Part shown: positions 1 through 4,835 of the stretch, in pieces | Numbering within the stretch: the stretch's first letter is position 1 | Layout of the letters: every line of letters starts with the position of its first letter | Source: Clostridiales bacterium | Lineage (GTDB): Bacteria > Bacillota > Clostridia > Christensenellales > Aristaeellaceae | NCBI GenBank assembly: GCA_019409045.1 | Contig: DXVG01000122.1 | Span: 1-5,897 of the forward strand | Direction of reading: 5' to 3' | Length of the DNA stretch: 5,897 bases | Position numbers and translations under genes: made by a program | Notes under the pieces: model-generated | Databases searched by the model: none | Seen by the model: only the letters and a program-made list of their open reading frames with translations | What the model was told of the DNA's origin: nothing

Positions 1-1989
1 TTCCCCGCCTCGCCCGTGAGCGTGTTCGCGCACTGGCAGCCCGCGCCGCCCGCCGCGCAGTCCGCCGTGGAGGCCGTGCAGGAGGCGACCGCGCCGCAGG
101 CGCAGACGGCCCCGGAGGCCGCAAAGGAGGCAGCCGCGCCGCAAACCGCCCCCGAAGGCGCGCCAAGCGCTGCCCTCCCGGGCGCGTCGCAGCCGGACGC
201 CCAGGCGGGCGCGCCCGATAGAGCGCCCCGTTCGCCGCTCGCGTGGGTCTGGATGGGCGGCTTCACCGCGCTGCTGGCGCTGACGGCGCTCAGCTACGTC
301 CGCGGCTTGCGGCGGTTTCGCGCCTCCCGGCCGTTCAGGGGCCGCTTCATCCGCGACTGGCGCAGGCGGCACGCGCTGCGCCGCCGCGTGGAGGTGCGCC
401 TGTGCGCCGCCGTCGATTCGCCGCTCACCTACGGCGTCCTCCGCCCGGTGATCCTCCTGCCCGAAAGCGCCGCGTCGGCCGACGCGCAGGCGCTCTCCCA
501 CGCGCTTGAACACGAGTGGGCGCACGTTCGCCACTTCGACGCGCTGTGGAAGCTGCTCATTGCCCTCGCGGCCTGCCTGCACTGGTTCAACCCGCTCGTC
601 TGGGCGATGGCGGTCGTCGCCAATCGCGATCTTGAGCTCTACTGCGACGAGCGCGTCCTGCGCCGCTTTGGCGACGGGGAGCGCCGCGCCTACGCCCGGA
701 CGCTGCTGCGCATGGAACAGATGCGCGCCTCCATCCCGCCGCTCATCAACGCCTTCAGCAAAAATTCTACGGAAGAAAGGATCGGTGCGATCATGAAACA
801 GAACAAACGCTCCATCGTCGCCACGCTTCTGACCCTCGCGGTCATGCTCGCGTCACTGTCCGCCTTTGCCGCCGCCCCGGAGGCGTCGCCGCCCTCGGAG
901 GGGACCTCCGCGCAAGCGCCCGCCGCTCAGACGCCCTCCGGGGAGAGCGCCGCGGAGCCGACCTATGAGGCGCTGCTCGCGGACGTACAGGAGGCGGCCG
1001 CGTCCAACGCCCAATACCGGGGCCTTCCGGCAGAGGACCTCGCCGCCTACGAGCCCTACGGCCTGAGCCGGATCGACGGCCGCGTCCGCTACCGCGGGGT
1101 GCCGGTGCGCGTCTTTGAGGACTTCGCGGCGGGCATCCTCGCGCTGCAAGGGGACGGCGGCGTGGACGTCTGCGCCGTGCGCGACGAGGACGGGACACTG
1201 ACCGGCCTGCGCGCCTCCACCGAGGAGGAATTTGCCCTCCGCTCCACGAGCGAGCCGGCGATCCTGGCCTACTGGTACGCAACTGGCGAGGACGCCGCGG
1301 ATGCCTACGTCGCCCCGCCCGCGCAATGGCCGCTGCCCGGCGCGGAAACGCTGCGCGCATCGCTGGATGACTACGCGGCCCATGGCCTGCGCGACGCGGG
1401 CGGCGCGATCGCCTACGAGGGCGCGTCGGTGCGCGTGTTCGTAGATGAAGCCGCAGCCCTGGACGTCGTCTGCGCGCCCGACGGCATCGTGGACGTGTAC
1501 GCCGTGCGCGACGAGGCCGGGACACTGACCGGCCTGCGCCCCGCCACGCAGGAGGAGTACGCGCGCAACACGCAGCAGCGCGCCGAACTCTCCGCCGCGC
1601 AGGAAGACCTCTCCGGCGCGTGGGAGTGGCTGGCCACAGGGGATGCGCAGCAGGGCGGCGATGCGGAGGCGATGCCCGCCATGTACACCGCCGACATGTT
1701 GGACGGCGCGCTCCAACTCCCCGACGCGACCGCGGCGCTGGGCGTGGATGTCGCGCAGAGCGGCTACGACGCCTTCGGCCTGCGCGTGCATCAGGGCCTT
1801 CTGTACTACGAGGGCCGGTTCGTGCGCTGCCTGCTGGACGAGGCCGCCGGCGTGGAGGCGATCTATAACGGCGGCGATATCGACCTGTACGCCGTGCGCG
1901 ACGAAGGCGGAAATCTGACCGGCCTGCGCGCCGCCACACAGGAGGAGTACGACCAGAATACGCAGAACTACCAACTGTCGTGGTCCTGA
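1..1989 (+). CDS. M56 (BlaR1/MecR1-type) membrane metallopeptidase with three-repeat C-terminal ectodomain; 5' partial
   Basis: The reading frame is already open at base 1, and its first residues (FPASPVSVF) look like the end of the second membrane segment of M56 proteins. The true start is therefore upstream; the GTG at 16 is only the first start-like codon in view. In order, I see an Ala/Pro/Gln-rich linker (about 40-230), a membrane segment (about 232-318), the zinc site HEWAH (511-525), and the third-ligand region LELYCDE, whose first Glu (634-636) lies 41 codons after the first His, the spacing I recall for BlaR1/MecR1. A last hydrophobic segment follows (about 805-870), then an outer-side region with three related modules. 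Known family members cleave a cytoplasmic repressor after the ectodomain senses a signal. Here the penicillin-binding sensor is absent and the ligand is unknown. No partner repressor is in the window. The gene ends in TGA and is followed by hairpins. The family call is firm; the sensing role is inference. Confidence 0.9.
   Translation, partial: FPASPVSVFAHWQPAPPAAQSAVEAVQEATAPQAQTAPEAAKEAAAPQTAPEGAPSAALPGASQPDAQAGAPDRAPRSPLAWVWMGGFTALLALTALSYVRGLRRFRASRPFRGRFIRDWRRRHALRRRVEVRLCAAVDSPLTYGVLRPVILLPESAASADAQALSHALEHEWAHVRHFDALWKLLIALAACLHWFNPLVWAMAVVANRDLELYCDERVLRRFGDGERRAYARTLLRMEQMRASIPPLINAFSKNSTEERIGAIMKQNKRSIVATLLTLAVMLASLSAFAAAPEASPPSEGTSAQAPAAQTPSGESAAEPTYEALLADVQEAAASNAQYRGLPAEDLAAYEPYGLSRIDGRVRYRGVPVRVFEDFAAGILALQGDGGVDVCAVRDEDGTLTGLRASTEEEFALRSTSEPAILAYWYATGEDAADAYVAPPAQWPLPGAETLRASLDDYAAHGLRDAGGAIAYEGASVRVFVDEAAALDVVCAPDGIVDVYAVRDEAGTLTGLRPATQEEYARNTQQRAELSAAQEDLSGAWEWLATGDAQQGGDAEAMPAMYTADMLDGALQLPDATAALGVDVAQSGYDAFGLRVHQGLLYYEGRFVRCLLDEAAGVEAIYNGGDIDLYAVRDEGGNLTGLRAATQEEYDQNTQNYQLSWS
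776..795 (+). promoter_or_regulatory. Possible internal ribosome binding site and in-frame start inside the M56 gene
   Basis: AAAGGA at 776-781 lies 11 bases before an in-frame ATG at 793. The residues that follow begin MKQNKR, then a hydrophobic run, then AFAAA, which reads as a Sec signal peptide. Starting here would give a secreted or anchored protein of about 398 residues carrying only the three repeats. The GAAAGGAT stretch also encodes the Glu-Arg-Ile commonly seen at this place in M56 proteins, so the match may be coincidental. Confidence 0.25.
1030..1950 (+). repeat. Three tandem copies of a ~68-70-residue module in the M56 ectodomain
   Basis: The copies lie at 1030-1233, 1354-1560 and 1741-1950, encoding 68, 69 and 70 residues, separated by 120 and 180 bases. 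The shared pattern is a Tyr, then GL, a YxG (RG or EG), VRV or VRC, a Asp/Glu-x-AA-(G/A) turn, an acidic DV/DL, and the closing motif AVRDExGxLTGLR followed by an acidic EEY or EEF. The closing 60 bases (1174-1233, 1501-1560, 1891-1950) match at 52/60 between copies 1 and 2 and 53/60 between copies 2 and 3. Linkers before copies 2 and 3 also share a Trp-x-x-ATG-(E)DA motif. I do not recognise the module as a named domain; its position after the last membrane segment suggests a sensor or binding domain outside the cell. Confidence 0.85.
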
Positions 1990-2020
1990 GCGCGCGCCGC
2001 GGCGACCGCGCCTCCCCAAA

Positions 2021-2060
2021 AACGCGGAGGTCGGGAGATGTCTCCCGACCTCAGAGCGTT
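2021..2060. repeat. Long GC-rich palindrome downstream of the M56 gene, possible terminator
   Basis: A perfect 12-bp inverted repeat (2027-2038 with 2041-2052, two central bases) is enclosed by a second 5-bp pair, AACGC (2021-2025) with GCGTT (2056-2060). Read on the minus strand, the hairpin is followed by a run of five T (2022-2018), as in an intrinsic terminator. Read on the plus strand it lacks a T-run. It could be a backstop terminator for leftward transcription or a 3'-end stabiliser for the M56 mRNA. Confidence 0.6.
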
Positions 2061-2128
2061 GATAAAGCCCACAAACGCAAAAATCACTTCCGAAAAAAGC
2101 AAGCGGAAGTGATTTTTGCTTCCTGCGT
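2059..2128. repeat. Direct repeat copy 1 (~70 bp) containing a hairpin
   Basis: This 70-bp segment matches 2231-2302. The first 34 bases agree at 32 positions and the last 25 agree fully apart from one inserted base in copy 2. Only the 11-12-base hairpin loop differs. Similarity extends beyond the hairpin stem on both sides (TTGATAAAGCCC at the left, TTCCTGCGT at the right), more than a terminator alone needs. This suggests a duplicated or dispersed element. Confidence 0.8.
2077..2119. terminator. Bidirectional intrinsic terminator-like hairpin, copy 1
   Basis: A perfect 16-bp stem pairs 2077-2092 with 2104-2119 around an 11-base A-rich loop. The inner half is CACTTCCG/CGGAAGTG and the outer half carries AAAAA on one side and TTTTT on the other, so either strand reads as a hairpin followed by a U-tract. 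It lies about 87 bases after the M56 stop codon and is well placed to end that transcript. Confidence 0.75.
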
Positions 2129-2230
2129 CAGCTTCGCCTACAAACTGCGGTCACTTACGTCTATGTAAGCTCCCTTGTTTGCAGGCTCGCTTCCTTGTCT
2201 TGCGGGCTTTCTCAACACTCTGGCAGTCTA
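2120..2230. other. Non-coding stretch between the two hairpin repeats, with further pairing potential
   Basis: No credible gene is present. Several inverted matches are visible: 2136-2145 with 2177-2186 (9 of 10), CTTAC at 2153-2157 with GTAAG at 2165-2169 nested inside, and GGGCTTTCTCAA at 2204-2215 with TTGATAAAGCCC at 2231-2242 (11 of 12). In addition, 2204-2224 is an inverted copy of 2050-2070 (17 of 21), so the segment 2050-2224 is bounded by imperfect inverted repeats. It could be a small non-autonomous repeat element or a structured 3' region; neither is proven. Confidence 0.5.
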
Positions 2231-2302
2231 TTGATAAAGCCCCCGAACGCAAAAATCACTTCCGAAAGATAACAATCGGAAGTGATTTTCTGCTTCCTGC
2301 GT
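2231..2302. repeat. Direct repeat copy 2 (~72 bp) containing a hairpin
   Basis: This is the second copy of the 2059-2128 repeat, 172 bp further along in the same orientation. Its right boundary lies 5 bases from the stop codon of the glycosyltransferase gene read from the other strand. The stem arms and outer flanks are conserved between copies and the loop is not. Confidence 0.8.
2249..2293. terminator. Bidirectional intrinsic terminator-like hairpin, copy 2
   Basis: The arms 2249-2265 and 2276-2293 pair over 17 bp with a single bulged C at 2290 and a 10-base loop. Read leftwards, it begins 14 bases after the glycosyltransferase TGA and has TTTTT in the distal arm, so it is the likely terminator of the minus-strand operon. 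The same structure could also stop rightward read-through from the M56 gene. Confidence 0.75.
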
Positions 2303-2307
2303 GCATT

Positions 2308-3432
2308 TCACAGCGAAAGCGCCAGATCGCGCGTCGCCTCGGCGATGCGCTTTGCGTTGTCAAACCGCCGATAGGCGCGCTGCGCCTCGCGTATGCTCGT
2401 AAGCTCCGCCGCGCCGTTTTCCAGCAGGCCGTCCACCGCCCGCGACAGGTTCTTTACGCCCTTGGCGACGATGCCCAGGCCGTAATTCTCCACAAACTCG
2501 GGATTTCCCTGCTCCTGCCCCGGGAGCGCGCCCGTGATGATGAGCGGAACGTTCATCACCACCGCCTCAAAGAACGAATTTGGGCTTCCGCGGGCGATCA
2601 TGATGTCGCTGTCGTTCATCAGCTTCTCCACCTCGGTCACAAAGCCGAGTATGCGCACGCGCTCTGCGTACTTGCGCTTGAGCAGCGCCTCCAGCCGCTT
2701 CTTGAGCTGCTTGTTGCGCCCGCAGATGATGGTCAGGTGCACGTCGGTCTTGGTCATCAGCTCGACCGCGTAGGAGCCGAGCATGCCGCTGCCCTCGCCG
2801 CCGGACATCAAAAGGCAGCGCGCCGGGCGGGAGGGGTCATACGCGGGCTTTTCCACGCGCTGTGCCATGTCGGTAAACCTGCGCCGCGTGGGGAAGCCCA
2901 CCTTGAGGATGCGCTCCCTGGGCACGCCGAAGGAGAGCGTGCGCTCCACCGCCTCGTCCGTGGCGCAGATGGTCAGCGCCGAGCGCGCGTCGCACCACGA
3001 TGGATGCACCGACACGGGGTCCGCCTGCACCGACACAAACGGTATCTCCAGCCCGTGCTCCTCGCACACGGTCAAAAGCGAGGAATTGAACATGGGATGC
3101 GTGGTCAGCACCACGTCCGGCCGCTCGCGCGCCACCACCTCGATAAACCGCTTCTCCGCCCAGGTGGACATAAGGGAGCAGTAGGTGCTGTTGAACTTCG
3201 TGCCAAAGTCCCACGTCAGCTTCCACAGAAACTTCGCGTGGCGCGTGACCACGCCGTAGCTGTCTCCAATGGCGGTGACGGACTTGCCCACCAGGTCCTC
3301 AAACCCGTCTACCTGCACCACCTCCAGCTCCGGCATCTCGCAAAACCAGTCCATCAGCGCGTCGGAGATGGACTTGTGCCCGCAGCCGGTGTGCGTGGTG
3401 GTGATCAGCAATACCTTCTTCTTCTCGCTCAT
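2308..3432 (-). CDS. GT28-type glycosyltransferase, UgtP/MGDG-synthase-like (glycolipid synthesis)
   Basis: The product has 374 residues, about the usual length for bacterial diacylglycerol glycosyltransferases related to UgtP, MGDG synthase and MurG. These transfer a sugar from a nucleotide-sugar donor to a lipid acceptor at the inner face of the membrane. Visible motifs: N-terminal GCGHKSISDAL (16-26), TTHPMF (110-115), ADPVSVHPSW (137-146), the glycine-rich start of the second Rossmann half SGGEGSG (210-216), CGRNKQLKKRL (237-247), GFVTEVEKLM (263-272) and PGQEQGNPEF (304-313). The donor-site motif, usually KPGG-like, is ARGSPNS here (280-286), which I recall in some clostridial relatives. 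The ATG overlaps the phosphatase TGA as ATGA and has GAGGG (3444-3440) 7 bases upstream, so the two genes are probably translationally coupled. No signal peptide or membrane helix is evident. Donor and acceptor cannot be read from sequence. Confidence 0.88.
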   Translation of the reverse strand: MSEKKKVLLITTTHTGCGHKSISDALMDWFCEMPELEVVQVDGFEDLVGKSVTAIGDSYGVVTRHAKFLWKLTWDFGTKFNSTYCSLMSTWAEKRFIEVVARERPDVVLTTHPMFNSSLLTVCEEHGLEIPFVSVQADPVSVHPSWCDARSALTICATDEAVERTLSFGVPRERILKVGFPTRRRFTDMAQRVEKPAYDPSRPARCLLMSGGEGSGMLGSYAVELMTKTDVHLTIICGRNKQLKKRLEALLKRKYAERVRILGFVTEVEKLMNDSDIMIARGSPNSFFEAVVMNVPLIITGALPGQEQGNPEFVENYGLGIVAKGVKNLSRAVDGLLENGAAELTSIREAQRAYRRFDNAKRIAEATRDLALSL

Positions 3433-4229
3433 GGGCGCACCCTCACCGGCGCGACGCCGGCGGGGATGTCCCCGACGCCGCTGAGCACATAGTGCGGCTG
3501 ATAGGGATAGGTCGCCATGCTCTCCAGACTGGTCACCCCCGAGAGCACCAGCACCGTGTCCATGCCCGATTCAATGCCCGCCACCACGTCGGTGTCCATG
3601 CGGTCGCCGATGATGGCCGTGTCCTCCGGCGAGGCGTTCAGGCGGCTCTGCGCGTGGCGCATCATCAGCGGGTTGGGCTTGCCGATGAAGTACGCCTGGC
3701 GGCCGCAGGCCATTTCGATGGGCGAGATCAGCGCGCGGCAGGCCGGGGCGATGCCGTTCTCCACGGGGCCGGTGATGTCCGGGTTCGTACCCAGCAGCTT
3801 CGCCCCGTTGCGCACCAGATGCACCGCCTTTTGTATCTTCTCATAGCTGTAGCCGCTCGTCTCGCCCACGATGACGTAGTCGGGATTCACGTCGTTCATC
3901 GAAAATCCCGCGTCGTAGAGCGCGCCCACCAGCCCGGCCTCGCCGATGACGTAGGCCGAGCCGCCGGGGCACTGGCTCTTTAAGTAGCTGGCGGTGGCCA
4001 GCGCGCTTGTGTAGAAGTGCGATTCCTCCACGTCCAGCCCGAGCCTGTGCAGCTTCTGGCGCAGCTCCTTGGGGCTGCGCTCCGAGGAGTTGGTCAGAAA
4101 CAGGTATTCCTTGCCGTTTTTTTCGAGCCAGTCCACGAATTCCCGAACGCCGGGCAGCAGCAGGTTGCCGTGATAGATCACGCCGTCCATGTCGCTGATG
4201 AACGCCTTTTTCCGAAGCAGCTCGTCCAA
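3429..4229 (-). CDS. HAD-IIA (NagD/AraL-like) phosphatase
   Basis: The product has 266 residues, typical of the family. HAD motifs are complete: motif I SDMDG with Asp13 and Asp15 (nucleophile and acid/base), motif II LTNSS (45-49), the motif III lysine in GKPNP (Lys184), and motif IV GDRMDTD (208-214). A C2-type cap lies between motifs II and III. NagD-family enzymes are cytoplasmic and remove phosphate from nucleotides, sugar phosphates or glycerol phosphate; the substrate here is not determinable. I chose the TTG at 4229 because AAAGGAG (4245-4239) lies 9 bases before it and the protein then starts just ahead of motif I. The frame stays open far upstream, but that extension crosses the promoter and lacks family similarity. 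The gene leads a two-gene unit with the glycosyltransferase. Confidence 0.9.
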   Translation of the reverse strand: MDELLRKKAFISDMDGVIYHGNLLLPGVREFVDWLEKNGKEYLFLTNSSERSPKELRQKLHRLGLDVEESHFYTSALATASYLKSQCPGGSAYVIGEAGLVGALYDAGFSMNDVNPDYVIVGETSGYSYEKIQKAVHLVRNGAKLLGTNPDITGPVENGIAPACRALISPIEMACGRQAYFIGKPNPLMMRHAQSRLNASPEDTAIIGDRMDTDVVAGIESGMDTVLVLSGVTSLESMATYPYQPHYVLSGVGDIPAGVAPVRVRP

Positions 4230-4245
4230 GCGTATACACTCCTTT
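4229..4245 (-). promoter_or_regulatory. Ribosome binding site that sets the TTG start of the HAD phosphatase
   Basis: On the minus strand AAAGGAG (4245-4239) is followed by a 9-base spacer and TTG (4229-4227). The GTG that overlaps the end of the Shine-Dalgarno sequence is out of frame with the HAD motifs, so TTG is the only well-placed start in the correct frame. Confidence 0.8.
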
Positions 4246-4249
4246 GCTC

Positions 4250-4269
4250 GCGGCGCTGCATGGCGCCGC
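4250..4269 (-). other. 5'-UTR hairpin ahead of the HAD phosphatase ribosome binding site
   Basis: A perfect 7-bp GC stem pairs 4250-4256 with 4263-4269 around a 6-base loop (TGCATG). In the predicted minus-strand transcript it starts about 2 bases from the 5' end and finishes 4 bases before AAAGGAG, leaving the ribosome site single-stranded. It may protect the 5' end of the mRNA. No T-tract follows, so it is not a terminator. Confidence 0.5.
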
Positions 4270-4277
4270 CTGAGGAT

Positions 4278-4306
4278 ATTATACATGATGAACCGCGTTT
4301 TGAAAA
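4278..4306 (-). promoter_or_regulatory. Sigma-A-like promoter for the phosphatase-glycosyltransferase unit
   Basis: On the minus strand, -35 TTTTCA (4306-4301, 4 of 6 to consensus), a 17-bp spacer and a perfect -10 TATAAT (4283-4278). The predicted +1 is an A at about 4271, giving a 42-base leader with the Shine-Dalgarno sequence correctly placed. It lies in an AT-rich island within GC-rich DNA. Confidence 0.75.
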
Positions 4307-4314
4307 GTCCAACC

Positions 4315-4343
4315 TTTGCATTTTCCGGGATTTCTGATATAAT
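4315..4343 (+). promoter_or_regulatory. Sigma-A-like extended -10 promoter for the glycosylase-phosphorylase unit
   Basis: -35 TTTGCA (4315-4320, 4 of 6), a 17-bp spacer, and a perfect extended -10, TGATATAAT (4335-4343). The predicted +1 is the A at 4350, which is also the A of the glycosylase ATG. Its -35 box is only 8 bp from that of the divergent promoter. Confidence 0.75.
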
Positions 4344-4349
4344 GTGGGA

Positions 4350-4835
4350 ATGAAGACTGTCACGGGCTTTGCGCCGGTCGCGGACGCGGCCTGCCGCACG
4401 CTGATCCTGGGCACGGCGCCGAGCGAACTCTCGCTGGGCGAGGGCTTTTACTACGCGCATCCGCGCAATGCGTTCTGGCGCGTGCTCGCCGATGCGCACG
4501 CGCGCCCTCTCCCGCGCACGCGGGAGGAGAAGATCGACCTTGCGCTCTCCTGCCGCGTCGCGCTGTGGGACGTGCTTCGCGCCTGCGAGCGGGAGGGCTC
4601 GCTCGACGCCGCCATTCGCGCGCCGCAGCCAAACGACTTTTCCGCGTTCTTTGCGCGCTACGCGGGCATTGGGCGCGTGCTGTTCAACGGCGCGACGGCG
4701 CAGGCGCTGTTTTTGCGGCTGTGCCCGGGCGCGCTCGGGGACCGAACGAGCGCGCGCCTGCCCTCCACCAGCCCCGCCTGTACGATGCCCTACGCGCAAA
4801 AGCTCGCGCTCTGGAGAAAGGAACTTCTATTATGA
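4350..4835 (+). CDS. Hypoxanthine-DNA (deoxyinosine) glycosylase, UDG superfamily family 6
   Basis: The product has 161 residues, close to the size of this family. Visible motifs: LILGTAPS (18-25), GFYYAHPRNAFW (32-43) with Asn40 at the place of the Asn known to be needed in archaeal HDG, VALWDVL (70-76), VLFNGATA (110-117) and LPSTSPA (137-143). The enzyme removes hypoxanthine arising from adenine deamination and starts base-excision repair; it acts on DNA in the cytoplasm and has no cofactor motif. I chose ATG 4350 over GTG 4344 because the GTG lies inside the promoter's -10/+1 interval, and MKTVTGFAPV matches the usual short lead into LILG. No Shine-Dalgarno sequence precedes the ATG. Its TGA overlaps the next ATG as ATGA. 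Family membership is clear; exact substrate range is inference. Confidence 0.85.
   Translation: MKTVTGFAPVADAACRTLILGTAPSELSLGEGFYYAHPRNAFWRVLADAHARPLPRTREEKIDLALSCRVALWDVLRACEREGSLDAAIRAPQPNDFSAFFARYAGIGRVLFNGATAQALFLRLCPGALGDRTSARLPSTSPACTMPYAQKLALWRKELLL

Noticed and set aside
16..18. GTG 16 as the true start of the M56 protein
   Set aside because: The frame is open to base 1 and the first residues resemble the middle of an M56 membrane segment; the protein would lack its first two membrane helices.
853..2019. Long antisense open frame (388 codons) opposite the M56 gene
   Set aside because: Arg/Gly/Ala-rich low-complexity translation with no family motifs; a shadow produced by GC-rich codon use in the sense gene.
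2077..2293. CRISPR array or tRNA in the repeat-rich intergenic region
   Set aside because: Only two repeat copies, each an extended hairpin 172 bp apart, with no spacer-like periodicity; no cloverleaf or CCA-like end.
2116..3492. Long plus-strand open frame (458 codons) across the intergenic repeats and the glycosyltransferase gene
   Set aside because: It runs through the hairpins and antisense to a well-supported gene, has His/Arg/Leu-biased composition, and shows no recognisable domain.
4178..4261. 27-codon upstream open frame in the phosphatase leader
   Set aside because: No ribosome site precedes its ATG, it overlaps the real gene out of frame, and no known leader peptide pattern is seen.
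4344..4349. GTG 4344 as the start of the glycosylase
   Set aside because: It lies between the -10 box and the predicted +1, so it would not be transcribed from the visible promoter; it has no ribosome site and adds only two residues.
4230..4799. N-terminal extension of the HAD phosphatase to an upstream ATG
   Set aside because: The added 190 residues are basic low-complexity sequence read antisense to the glycosylase gene and across the promoter. TTG 4229 with a good ribosome site gives the normal family length.
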